DNA of 64,000 nt from Synergistaceae bacterium (GCA_016756725.1 JAESII010000004.1:62001-126000); one strand, 5' to 3'. Shown: positions 25,101 through 32,731, numbered from the stretch's first letter. The notes: generated from the sequence alone by a model not told the origin. A program made the numbers and translations.

Positions 25101-26243
25101 CTAACTGCGGGGCAGAGGCGAGAGGTAGGCGCCGACTCCCCCTTCGAGGATATCGTCGTAGCTCGGGACGCCGTCGACGACGATCGTCGCCTCGGGGTTG
25201 AGGAAACCCAGCATCTCCATGAAGCTCATGATGGCCGTCACGTGACGGGCCACGCGGAGATCGATGGGCTGATCCTTCTCGTAGGGGATGAAAAGCCGCC
25301 CCAGCTCGGAGGCCTTGGCGTAGAACTTGTCCTCGCCGGTGAGGACGAGGGCCTCGTCGGTCCGGCCCCGGAGACGGCCCTGACTGGGGTTGCCCGTCTC
25401 CATGAGGATGGGCATGACGTCGCTGTTGTCGCCCCACTCCCGGTGAGTCAGTCCCCTGAGGTTCGTCGGTGACGGCTCAAGACGCATGGAAATGCCCAGG
25501 GTCTCGAGCTCCATCGTCACCATCGCCGCCAGTTCCATGCTTTTTTCGTGGGCCACGATGGCGTTGACGACGGGATATTCCGGCGAGGCCTCGTGGAGGT
25601 CGAAGGCGAGGTCGACCTTCTCCCGGCGGATCATCTCCAACAGGGCATAGGCCAGGCGCTGGGTGAGATTGCCGTCGGGCAGACCGGGATGGGCCCGGTT
25701 GAGGTTGCTGCTCTCGCTGCCGGCGAGCCGCTGCCGCGAAGGCTCATGGATGTAGATGTCCGGGGCGGGCCACTGATAGATGGCGTTCGTCGCCCGCGAG
25801 CCGTACCGGAAAGGGCGGACCGACCCGTCGGGCAGGGTGAAGTGCATCTTCTGGGGATGGCCCTCCTGGGGCGAATTGTGGTTGAAGGCCATCATGTTGG
25901 CGAAGGGGACGACGATGAGACGTCCCGCCGCGACCTGGGCCCTCTCCAGAAGGAGGACCGCCGCCATCGACGCCGCCGGCTCGTTGGGGTGGGTGCCTCC
26001 CATGACGAAGACCGTCCCGCCGGGGACGCCGCTGTCCTGAATGTAGACGGCCGTGTCGGCCGGAGTGCCGGCGATGCCGTCGAACCATTCCGAAAGGCGG
26101 TGCTCGACGAAGCCCGGCGCCGGCACGACCCGATCGGGCTCGTGCATGGCCAGGTAGCTCCGCCCCGTCCAGCCCATGACGGCCAGGGCCAGAGCCAGGA
26201 GAAAGAGGGCCGTCTTCTTGCTTCCCTTCATGCTGATATCCAC
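25101..26243 (-). CDS. M14-family succinylglutamate desuccinylase/aspartoacylase-like protein
   Basis: 380-residue zinc hydrolase anchored by an N-terminal TM helix (about 11-28), so it acts outside the cytoplasm. Metal-site candidates: HxxE in VMGGTHPNEPAASM and His in LAFDLHEASPEYP; LMETGNPSQG could carry the general-base Glu. Family members cleave amide bonds of N-acyl amino acids or C-terminal residues. GTG at 26243 with GAGGGG upstream is favoured over the ATG at 26231. Between ggt and a 47-residue membrane gene in the same operon, a plausible job is trimming gamma-glutamyl peptides; that is inference. The longer frame to 26345 is a shadow. Confidence 0.78.
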   Translation of the reverse strand: MDISMKGSKKTALFLLALALAVMGWTGRSYLAMHEPDRVVPAPGFVEHRLSEWFDGIAGTPADTAVYIQDSGVPGGTVFVMGGTHPNEPAASMAAVLLLERAQVAAGRLIVVPFANMMAFNHNSPQEGHPQKMHFTLPDGSVRPFRYGSRATNAIYQWPAPDIYIHEPSRQRLAGSESSNLNRAHPGLPDGNLTQRLAYALLEMIRREKVDLAFDLHEASPEYPVVNAIVAHEKSMELAAMVTMELETLGISMRLEPSPTNLRGLTHREWGDNSDVMPILMETGNPSQGRLRGRTDEALVLTGEDKFYAKASELGRLFIPYEKDQPIDLRVARHVTAIMSFMEMLGFLNPEATIVVDGVPSYDDILEGGVGAYLSPLPRS

Positions 26244-26254
26244 GGCCGTTCCCC

Positions 26255-26398
26255 TCACTTGACCAACAGGATGCGCATCACAAGGGGGACGACGACCATC
26301 GTCGCCGTGACCTGCTTCCAGAAGTCCTTCTCCCGGAACAGGCAACGGAGGATGGAAACGAGAACGAAAAGGGCGATGCCGCGGTAGATGAGCGTCAT
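26255..26398 (-). CDS. 47-residue single-span or hairpin membrane peptide
   Basis: A frame of 47 codons with an optimal AGGAGGTG ribosome site 7 nt before its ATG at 26398, overlapping the end of the permease gene. The peptide has two hydrophobic stretches, IALFVLVSIL and VVVPLVMRILLV, around a charged centre (RCLFREKDFWKQ), so it could span the membrane twice. It lies 13 bp after the TRAP-type permease and 11 bp before the M14 gene. TRAP permeases normally partner a small Q subunit; this peptide may be a minimal partner, but it shows no DctQ motif. Too short for most gene finders. Confidence 0.72.
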   Translation of the reverse strand: MTLIYRGIALFVLVSILRCLFREKDFWKQVTATMVVVPLVMRILLVK

Positions 26399-26411
26399 CT
26401 CAGGCCACCTC

Positions 26412-27698
26412 CTAATAGAGAATGCCGGCGATCGTCTTGGCGCCGAGGATGACGGCGATGCCCCAGCCGGCTGTGAGCAGGCCCGGGATCAGGCAGTGCC
26501 TCAGGACCTTGAAGTAGTTCTCTTCACCGACGACCTGGGCGGCGAAGATCCCGGCCAGAGCCGTCGGAGGCATGAGATCGCCCAGACCGGCGATGAGGCT
26601 CAGGGCCGACCCGACGATGATCTCGTTCCTCCCCAGAAGGGCCAGGAGAAAGGGCACGCCCAGCACCGACGCCGAGCCGAAGGCCGAAACGGCACCGAAA
26701 AGGGGCATGGACGTGGCGATGCCCACGTAGAGCAGCCAGGCCGGGAGAGCCAGGGCGGAGACGACGACGAACCCCCGGACGCCGATGAGGGTCATGATCT
26801 GGATGAACATGCCCACGCCCATGAGGATGCCCATGACGGGTAGGGCATCGTTGATGGCCGACGTGACCGTCTCGACGGGATTCCACTTGACGCCGACGAA
26901 AAGGGCCACCGCCGAGGCGAGGAGAAAATCGAGGGGCATGCCCAGAGCGGGCCAGATCTCGGGGAAGAGCCGCTCGCCGCCGAGGAGGACCGTCAGGACC
27001 AGGATCGGCACGAAAAGGCGGAAGGAGAGGGGCTGGCGGGCCATCCGGGCGAGCTCCTCCTCCAGGCCGGGATCGTCGTTCTTCCGGCGCAGGTCGGGGT
27101 AGATGAGGAGGAAGGCCGTGATGACGGCCAGAGGCACCGTGCAGACCAGCAGAGGCAGGCCGAAGCCGACATAGGGCATGTCGATGCCGCCGCCGATGAT
27201 CATGGCCGGCAGGTTGATGGGCGGGGCGATCATGCCGTAGATGGCCCCCATGGCGATGGCCGCCGCCGTCTTGACGGCAGGCACGCCCAGGCGGATCAGA
27301 ACGGGCGCCACGAGGGCTCCCGTCGTGAGAACGGCCGCCGTCGACGAGCCGGTGATCATCCCCGGGACCATGATGAGGGCCATGATGCCCAGGGAGAGCA
27401 GGGCCGGAGCCCGGCGGAAACGCCGGATCATCCAGGCCGCGACGGATTCGAGGAGGCCGATGCTCTCGACGGTCTTCATGAAGATCATGGCCGTCGCGAT
27501 GATGAGGATCGTGTCCAGATAGCCGAAAGTTCCCTCGACGAGATGGCGCAGGGGGAAGCCCTCACCGCCCAGAAGGGCGCCGACGACGGCGGAGGCGCCC
27601 ATGGCCACTGCGATGGGGAGCTTCAGGGCGAAGGCCCCGAAGGCGAAGCTCCCCACCATGGCCAGAGTGTAGAACCCTTCAGGCCAGAACCAGTCCAT
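26412..27698 (-). CDS. TRAP-type large permease (DctM superfamily)
   Basis: 428-residue polytopic membrane protein with about 12 TM segments. Recognisable DctM-like features are SFAFGAFALKLPIAVAMG, GMITGSSTAAVLTTGALVAP and AMGAIYGMIAPPINLPAMI, and a second inverted half with MPLFGAVSAFGSASVLGVP. It has neither a DctP binding protein nor a standard DctQ subunit beside it; the upstream gene is a small exported protein (27711-28262) and the downstream one a 47-residue membrane peptide. Its place in an operon with ggt and pgsBCW suggests transport of glutamate, gamma-glutamyl peptides or polymer. Direction and substrate are unknown. Confidence 0.82.
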   Translation of the reverse strand: MDWFWPEGFYTLAMVGSFAFGAFALKLPIAVAMGASAVVGALLGGEGFPLRHLVEGTFGYLDTILIIATAMIFMKTVESIGLLESVAAWMIRRFRRAPALLSLGIMALIMVPGMITGSSTAAVLTTGALVAPVLIRLGVPAVKTAAAIAMGAIYGMIAPPINLPAMIIGGGIDMPYVGFGLPLLVCTVPLAVITAFLLIYPDLRRKNDDPGLEEELARMARQPLSFRLFVPILVLTVLLGGERLFPEIWPALGMPLDFLLASAVALFVGVKWNPVETVTSAINDALPVMGILMGVGMFIQIMTLIGVRGFVVVSALALPAWLLYVGIATSMPLFGAVSAFGSASVLGVPFLLALLGRNEIIVGSALSLIAGLGDLMPPTALAGIFAAQVVGEENYFKVLRHCLIPGLLTAGWGIAVILGAKTIAGILY

Positions 27699-27710
27699 GA
27701 CCGGCCCCGG

Positions 27711-28262
27711 TTAGAGCAGGCCCCACTCGCCGAGAATGGCCTTGAGGGGCTCGGCGGTGGCGCGGACCGTCGCGGCCGTGGCGACATCGATGCCCTTGCC
27801 CTCGATGAGGCGGGTGAAAAGGCCGTCCTTGTCGGCGCCCTCGACGAGGATGAGGTGATCGGCCAGGGGCACGACGGCCTCAATGAAGAGGTCCGACAGG
27901 GTGCCCCGCCGGCCCTCGCCGCCGACGTGCATGACCAGGATCTTCATGCCCTGATCCCTGGCCGCCTCGATGAGACCGACGGCGCGGGTCTTCTCCTCAT
28001 CCTGATTGATTCCTGCGGCGCCGAGGCCTTTCGAACTGCCGCCGACGACGGCGACGAGGACCTTGTGGCCCGACAAACCCTCGGGCTTCATCAGGGCGTC
28101 GTAGTCGACGTCGGTACCGACCTGGCGGAAGACGACGCGGACCATCATGGCGTCAGGGCTCTGACCGACGGAGGTGAGAGCCACGTCGGCGGCCAGGGCG
28201 GTGCCGGCGAAGGCGGCGACCAGGGCCAGGGAAAGAAGCAGGGAGCGGATGCGTTTTTTCAT
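27711..28262 (-). CDS. Small exported protein, DUF6305-like
   Basis: 183 residues with signal peptide (RIRSLLLSLALVAAFAGTALA). The mature protein has an alternating alpha/beta pattern: HKVLVAVVGGSSKGLGAAG, DQGMKILVMHVGGEGRRG and PLADHLILVEGADKDGLF. I recognise it as resembling DUF6305; no function is known. ATG at 28262 has AAGGAGG upstream and is the first gene of the ten-gene operon, 12 bp before the permease, in the position a TRAP binding protein would usually occupy, though it lacks the DctP or TAXI folds. It may be a novel extracytoplasmic ligand-binding or regulatory component. Confidence 0.7.
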   Translation of the reverse strand: MKKRIRSLLLSLALVAAFAGTALAADVALTSVGQSPDAMMVRVVFRQVGTDVDYDALMKPEGLSGHKVLVAVVGGSSKGLGAAGINQDEEKTRAVGLIEAARDQGMKILVMHVGGEGRRGTLSDLFIEAVVPLADHLILVEGADKDGLFTRLIEGKGIDVATAATVRATAEPLKAILGEWGLL

Positions 28263-28339
28263 GGATAGGACCTCCTTCTGGGAATCGTTGGGATTGTACT
28301 GAGTCCCATTGTCTCCCGCCCTGCCGAAGGGGTCCAGTT

Positions 28340-28375
28340 TTTTATCATATTTATCTTCAGAAAGTTAAACCTTCT
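28340..28375 (-). promoter_or_regulatory. Possible promoter of the polyglutamate operon
   Basis: On the minus strand TTAACT followed 16 bp later by GATAAA lies in an AT-rich patch about 80 bp upstream of the DUF6305-like gene. Both hexamers are weak matches, as expected for a regulated promoter. Confidence 0.3.
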
Positions 28376-28385
28376 TGGCTGCCCT

Positions 28386-28754
28386 TCACGGCTCGAGCCG
28401 GCATGATTCGTAGAGCGTCACCCACTGGCCGTCGTCGTCGCGGACCTCGACAAAGGCCTCCTCACCCTTGATCCACCAGACCAGCTCAGCCTCGTCGGTG
28501 TACCGGGCCCCCGATGCCGAAAGGATTTGAGGCAGGGTGTACTCCCTCCCGTCAGGAAAAAGGAGCCTCACGAAGGGAAGGCTCCCGTCGGAAAGACGGT
28601 AATAGCGGGCGATGATCTTCCCGTCATCGCACCGGTAGGTGAAGACCTCGCTCCCGACGACGGTCAGGTCGCGGAAAATTTCCTCCGTGTCCGAAAAAGC
28701 AGCAGCTGGAGCCAGAATCAGAAAGAGGATCAGAAACAGGCCGTACCCCTTCAT
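28386..28754 (-). CDS. MliC-like lysozyme-inhibitor domain protein
   Basis: 122 residues with a signal peptide (GLFLILFLILAPAAAFS) that lacks a lipobox Cys, so a soluble periplasmic or secreted protein. The mature domain fits the MliC/PliC fold: YRCDDGKIIARYYRLSDG with the conserved Cys, then SASGARYTDEAELVWWIKGE and a C-terminal Cys (ESCRLEP) able to disulfide-bond. SGxxY and the WW-KG stretch are the family core that inserts into the C-type lysozyme active site. Separate unit between the polyglutamate operon and the nrd operon. Confidence 0.72.
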   Translation of the reverse strand: MKGYGLFLILFLILAPAAAFSDTEEIFRDLTVVGSEVFTYRCDDGKIIARYYRLSDGSLPFVRLLFPDGREYTLPQILSASGARYTDEAELVWWIKGEEAFVEVRDDDGQWVTLYESCRLEP

Positions 28755-28805
28755 CCAGAGATCGCCTCCTTGTTCCCGTCATGGCCGGGCCTGCCGGCAA
28801 TGCGG

Positions 28806-28835
28806 CCAGGGAGGCCCCTTGCGGGGCCTCCCTGG
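28806..28835 (-). terminator. Stem-loop ending the nrd operon
   Basis: A perfect 13-bp GC-rich stem (28806-28818 with 28823-28835), loop TTGC, starts immediately after the stop codon of the small nrdD tail gene. No T run follows on the minus strand. Confidence 0.6.
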
Positions 28836-28985
28836 TCAGCGCTGTGGCGTCTTTTCGAGGACGCGGTCGAAGGTGCGGCGATCGCGGAACTCCTCCCGCT
28901 TGCCCTTGTTCCACTGCGACAGGGGGGTGAGAAAGCCGACGACGCGCGAATAGACCTCACAACGGGTTCTCTTGCTCTTTTCCAT
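28836..28985 (-). CDS. nrdD: Separate glycyl-radical domain of class III ribonucleotide reductase
   Basis: A 49-residue frame whose core CEVYSRVVGFLTPLSQWNKG followed by KREEFRDRRTF is the glycyl-radical loop normally found at the very C terminus of NrdD; the Gly of RVVGF (residue 17) is the predicted radical site. The large NrdD (29710-31746) stops just after its zinc ribbon and lacks this segment. ATG at 28985 with GGAG about 10 nt upstream; it follows nrdG by 38 bp. I infer that it docks on large NrdD and is activated by NrdG, by analogy with the YfiD spare part of pyruvate formate-lyase. Missed by length cut-offs of 60 residues. Confidence 0.88.
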   Translation of the reverse strand: MEKSKRTRCEVYSRVVGFLTPLSQWNKGKREEFRDRRTFDRVLEKTPQR

Positions 28986-29023
28986 GGATTGCCTGTCTCC
29001 TTTCCCGGCTAGGGCCGGTCAAC

Positions 29024-29713
29024 TCAGGGGCGAACCTCGACATGGAGGCCTCGAGCCTCGAGGATTTTCCGAAAACCTTCCAGCCGAGAGGGCGGGAAGG
29101 GACTTCTTTCGCGGTACCGTTCATCCAGGGTCGTGCCGGGACGGAAGTTCTGGATCACGAAGCGCTTCCCGGCGGGAAAGAGCCGGCCCAGGGCCTCCAG
29201 GTCAGCCTCATCGTGAAGGCCGGGAACGACGGTGGCCCGGAAGATGACATCCGTCGTCCCCTCCAGAAGCAGGGCGAGACTCCTTCCCACGGCCCCGGTC
29301 TGCTCCGGCGAAGCTCCCAGTTCACCGTAACGCTCCAGGGGGAGCTTGACATCGAGGGCGATGCGGTCGACGAGGTCCGCCTCGATGAGCCTTTCGAGGA
29401 TCTCCGGACGGGTGCCGTTGCTGTCCAGCTTGGTCCGGAAACCGCGCCGCTTCGCCTCGGCCAGGAGGTCGGCCAGATCGTCATGGAGCGTGGGCTCTCC
29501 ACCGGTGACGGTGAGGCCGTCCAGACGTCCCCTACGTGACTCGAGGTGCTCCCAGAGAACGTCCGGGGGGAAACCCTCTCGGCCGTCAGAGCCGACAAGA
29601 CCGGCGTTATGACAGTAGGGGCAGCGGAGATTGCAGCCAGCCGTGAAAGCCACGCAACAGAGGTAGCCCGGATCGTCGAGGAGACTCGTCCGGATCAGGC
29701 CGGCAAGGTTCAA
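29024..29713 (-). CDS. nrdG: Anaerobic ribonucleotide reductase activase
   Basis: Radical-SAM protein, 229 residues, that uses a [4Fe-4S] cluster and S-adenosylmethionine to generate the glycyl radical of class III RNR. Cluster motif CNLRCPYCHN at about residues 28-37, GGEP motif in TVTGGEPTLHDDL, and LDSNGTRPE. TTG start at 29713 overlaps the TGA of the large nrdD (TTGA), so translation is coupled. It lies between the two nrdD parts, so its target, the 49-residue glycyl-radical protein, is encoded just downstream. Confidence 0.92.
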   Translation of the reverse strand: MNLAGLIRTSLLDDPGYLCCVAFTAGCNLRCPYCHNAGLVGSDGREGFPPDVLWEHLESRRGRLDGLTVTGGEPTLHDDLADLLAEAKRRGFRTKLDSNGTRPEILERLIEADLVDRIALDVKLPLERYGELGASPEQTGAVGRSLALLLEGTTDVIFRATVVPGLHDEADLEALGRLFPAGKRFVIQNFRPGTTLDERYRERSPFPPSRLEGFRKILEARGLHVEVRP

Positions 29714-31746
29714 GACTCCTCTTCTCCCGCCTCATAGCCCATCTCGGCGTCGCAGTAGGGGCAGAACTCGTGGGCCCCTGCGATGTAGCCGTGGACGGGA
29801 CAGATGCTGAACGTCGGCGTGATCGTGTAGTAGGGAATGCGGTAGTGGGTGGCGATGCGCCGGACAAGGCGCTTGACGCCCTCCACGTCGGGAAGGCTCT
29901 CGCCCAGGAAGCCATGGAAGACCGTGCCGCCCGTATAGAGAGTCTGCAGCTCATCCTGGAGATCGAGGGCCTCGAAGATGTCGTCCGTGTAGCCCACGGG
30001 GAGCTGGGAGGAGTTGGTGTAGTAGGGCTCGGCGCCGTGGAGCCAGTTCTCCTGGTTGGCGCAGGCGATGCGGGCACCGAAAAGCTCCTTGTCCTTCCGG
30101 GCGAAACGGTAGGTCACGCCTTCGGCAGGCGTGGCCTCCAGGTTGTAGAGGTTGCCCGTCTCCTCCTGGTAGTCGGCGAGGCGGTCCCTCATGCGGCTCA
30201 TGACCTCGGCGGCGAAGGCGATGCCCTCCGTCTTGGTGAGATCGTGACCGTGGAAATTGAGAAGGGCTTCGTTCATCCCGTTGACGCCGATGGTGTTGAA
30301 GTGGTTGTTCCAGTAGTTGCCCGAGGCCTTCTTGATCTCGCGCAAGTAGAAGCGCGAATAGGGATAAAGTCCCGCCTCGGTGAGCTTCTCCAGGGCCTTG
30401 CGCTTGATCTCGAGGCTCTCCTTGGCCAGGTCCATGAGGTGGAAGAGGCGGTCGAAGAATTCGCTCTCCGTGCGGGCCAGGAAGCCGACGCGGGCCATGT
30501 TGATGGTGACGACGCCGATGGAGCCCGTCATGGGGTTGGAGCCGAAAAGGCCGCCTCCGCGCTTGCGGAGCTCCCTGTTGTCGAGGCGGAGACGGCAGCA
30601 CATGCTCCGCGCGTCGTCGGGACTCATGTCGGAATGGATGAAGTTGGCGAAATAGGGGATGCCGTACTTGGCCGTCATCTCCCAGACGGGGTCAAGGACG
30701 GGGTTGTCCCAGTCGAAGTCCCCGGTGACGTTGTAGGTGGGGATGGGGAAGCCGAAGACCTTGCCGTTGGCGTCGCCTTCAAGCATGACCTCGGCGAAGG
30801 CCCGGTTGAGCATGTCCATCTCGGCCTGGAACTCGCCGAGGGTACGGTCCATGAACTGGCCGCCGACGATGGCGGGCTGGCCGGCCATGCCAGCCGGAGG
30901 GTTGAGGTCGAGGGTGATGTTCGTGAAGGGCGTCTGGAAACCGACCCGGGTGGGAACGTTGAGATTGAAGACAAATTCCTGGAGGGACTGCTTCACCTCC
31001 CGGTAGGTCAGCCCGTCATAGTGGATGAAGGGAGCCAGGCAGGTGTCGAAGTTGGCGAAGGCCTGGGCTCCGGCCGACTCGCCCTGGAGAGTGTAGAAGA
31101 AGTTGACGATCTGCCCCAGGGCCGTCCGGAAATGGCGGGGCGGACGGCTGCCCGTCTTGGTGGCCACGCCGGTAAAGCCCGAGCGGAGCAGGTCCTGAAT
31201 GTCCCAGCCGCAACAGTAGACAGAGAGGTTGCTCAGGTCGTGGATGTGAAGATCGGCAGCGATGTGGGCGTCCTTCACGGCCGGAGGGTAGATCTCCTGG
31301 AGCCAGTACTGGGCGGTGATCTCCGAGGCGATATAGTTGTTCAGCCCCTGGAGGGAATAGCTCATGTTGCTGTTCTCGTTCACCTTCCAGTCGAGACGCT
31401 CCAGGTACTGGTTGACCATGTCGACGGCCCCGCCGACGAGGCGACGGGTGTCGCGCATGCGGGCGTGCTGCTCCCGGTAGAGGATGTAGGCCTTGCCGAC
31501 GTCGGCGTAGCCCTTCTCGAGGAGGATCTTCTCGACCAGGTCCTGAACCTGCTCGACCGTGGGGATTCCCTCGCGGGAGAAGAAGATCTGAAGGTAGGCG
31601 AGGACGCCGCGGGCCACGTCCCGGCCGATCTGCTCCGGTTCGTCGCGGCCGACAGCCCGAGCCGCCTTCTCGACGGCCTCTTCGACCTTGCGGACGTCGA
31701 AATCGACTTCCTGTCCGTCCCGTTTGCGGATGAAGCGTATGACCAT
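29710..31746 (-). CDS. nrdD: Anaerobic ribonucleoside-triphosphate reductase, large part without glycyl-radical tail
   Basis: Catalytic and allosteric part of class III RNR, which makes dNTPs anaerobically. 678 residues: ATP-cone about 1-90 (VIRFIRKRDGQEVDFDVRK), the ten-stranded barrel with NLSVYCCGWDIQDLL, FNLNVPTRVGFQTPFTN, SMCCRLRLD and NPMTGSIGVVTINMAR, and a zinc ribbon CPVHGYIAGAHEFCPYC. The frame ends nine residues after the ribbon; the RVxGF radical loop is missing and is supplied by 28836-28985. ATG at 31746 with AAAGGGG upstream; the longer frame is not supported. Two NrdR-type boxes lie 127-173 bp upstream. Confidence 0.93.
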   Translation of the reverse strand: MVIRFIRKRDGQEVDFDVRKVEEAVEKAARAVGRDEPEQIGRDVARGVLAYLQIFFSREGIPTVEQVQDLVEKILLEKGYADVGKAYILYREQHARMRDTRRLVGGAVDMVNQYLERLDWKVNENSNMSYSLQGLNNYIASEITAQYWLQEIYPPAVKDAHIAADLHIHDLSNLSVYCCGWDIQDLLRSGFTGVATKTGSRPPRHFRTALGQIVNFFYTLQGESAGAQAFANFDTCLAPFIHYDGLTYREVKQSLQEFVFNLNVPTRVGFQTPFTNITLDLNPPAGMAGQPAIVGGQFMDRTLGEFQAEMDMLNRAFAEVMLEGDANGKVFGFPIPTYNVTGDFDWDNPVLDPVWEMTAKYGIPYFANFIHSDMSPDDARSMCCRLRLDNRELRKRGGGLFGSNPMTGSIGVVTINMARVGFLARTESEFFDRLFHLMDLAKESLEIKRKALEKLTEAGLYPYSRFYLREIKKASGNYWNNHFNTIGVNGMNEALLNFHGHDLTKTEGIAFAAEVMSRMRDRLADYQEETGNLYNLEATPAEGVTYRFARKDKELFGARIACANQENWLHGAEPYYTNSSQLPVGYTDDIFEALDLQDELQTLYTGGTVFHGFLGESLPDVEGVKRLVRRIATHYRIPYYTITPTFSICPVHGYIAGAHEFCPYCDAEMGYEAGEEES

Positions 31747-31872
31747 GGAGAAACCCCTTTCGACAAAGCCGGGTCTCGAGAACGACCGTCTCCGACCCCT
31801 CGTGGCACAGAATCGCCCCGCTTGCAAGCAGACGGGAAAGAACGCCCCCAAAGAGGGGAGACACGACAGGGG

Positions 31873-31919
31873 ACACTAGATGCAGGGTCGCCTTAGAGAG
31901 GATACCTCATATCTAGTGT
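31873..31919 (-). promoter_or_regulatory. Paired NrdR-type boxes upstream of nrdD
   Basis: Two 16-bp sites, 31873-31888 and 31904-31919, each match 12 of 16 positions of the NrdR consensus (ACACWATATATWGTGT) with ACACTA and TAGTGT halves intact. They are separated by 15 bp, so centres are 31 bp apart, the helical phasing known for NrdR box pairs. The outer halves also form an 11-bp inverted repeat (31871-31881 with 31911-31921). Confidence 0.68.
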
Positions 31920-31939
31920 CCCGAAGCGGTCCTTTTTTC

Positions 31940-32617
31940 CTATTTTGGTCGGTCAATATGTGCCTTGCGAACCATTGACTCCCCGTGAATCATCCCCGGC
32001 CAGGAGGGGGGACAAGAACTCACTCTGCATGAAACGTCCTTCATCCGCTGCCTCGCTGCGTCGAGATGTTTGCACCGCCCCCGGTGTCTGAAGGCAGGAC
32101 AGGAACAGGAGTCGTGGGCCACATCGACGGCGTAGGTCTCGCTCCCCCGGGCGAGGAAGATCGCCCCTTCGACCGGGTCGAGGCTGACGGCGTCGGGAAC
32201 CTCCTTCTCATCAACGTCACGGCCCCGTCCATCGAGAGCCTCGTTGGAGAGGGCGTCGGCCCGGACGTTCTGCTCCCTCGGCACCCACTGGTAGGTCACG
32301 TCGATGCCGGCAGCGGAGCTTCGGGCCTTCCGGGCCAGTTCGGCCAGACGGGGCTCGCGGATCTTCCATTCCCGGCGCATCTGGCGGATGACAAGCTGGC
32401 TGTCGCCACAGACGGTAAGGGCCGTCATCTTTCTGCGCTGGGCCTCCTCCAGGAGGAGAATCAGGGCCTCGTATTCGGCCTCGTTGTTCGTTCGGGCACC
32501 CAAGGGGCGGGCCTCGCTCCAGATCTCCCGCCCGTCTCCGTCATAGAGAACGGCGCCGGCTCCGGCCGGTCCCGGGTTGCCCCGCGAGGCCCCGTCGAAA
32601 TATCCCGTAACGGTCAT
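31940..32617 (-). CDS. RNase H fused to a SWIM zinc finger
   Basis: 225 residues. N-terminal RNase HI-type domain (1-130) with carboxylates in GYFDGASRGNPGPAG, NNEAEYEAL and VCGDSQLVI plus a final Asp in VRADALSNEAL; it would cleave RNA in RNA-DNA hybrids. After a linker comes a SWIM-type zinc motif, CSCPAFRHRGRCKH at about 183-196 (CxC...CxH), a possible nucleic-acid or protein-binding module. The last 35 residues are not recognisable. ATG at 32617 with GGGGAGG upstream. Monocistronic, divergent from the mod genes. Confidence 0.85.
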   Translation of the reverse strand: MTVTGYFDGASRGNPGPAGAGAVLYDGDGREIWSEARPLGARTNNEAEYEALILLLEEAQRRKMTALTVCGDSQLVIRQMRREWKIREPRLAELARKARSSAAGIDVTYQWVPREQNVRADALSNEALDGRGRDVDEKEVPDAVSLDPVEGAIFLARGSETYAVDVAHDSCSCPAFRHRGRCKHLDAARQRMKDVSCRVSSCPPSWPGMIHGESMVRKAHIDRPK

Positions 32618-32702
32618 GATCGTCCTCCCCGCCTTTCGCTCTTGCTTTCATTCTACCCTCTCCTCGGCGATCGGCCAGACCTGGGCCAGCACAAAGGAGA
32701 GA

Positions 32703-32731
32703 TTGCCGGGCCCCGTGATCGCTGCTATCCT
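32703..32731 (+). promoter_or_regulatory. Candidate promoter of the first mod operon
   Basis: TTGCCG and TATCCT are spaced by 17 bp, about 55 bp before the riboswitch core. Confidence 0.4.

Noticed and set aside
28751-28960. 69-codon minus-strand frame overlapping the nrdD tail gene
   Set aside because: Different phase from the NrdD tail, Arg/Ser/Gly-rich with no motif; the 49-codon frame in the other phase carries the conserved glycyl-radical sequence.
29770-31896. Plus-strand frame of about 700 codons opposite nrdD
   Set aside because: Antisense shadow, rich in Gly, Val and Glu without domain features.
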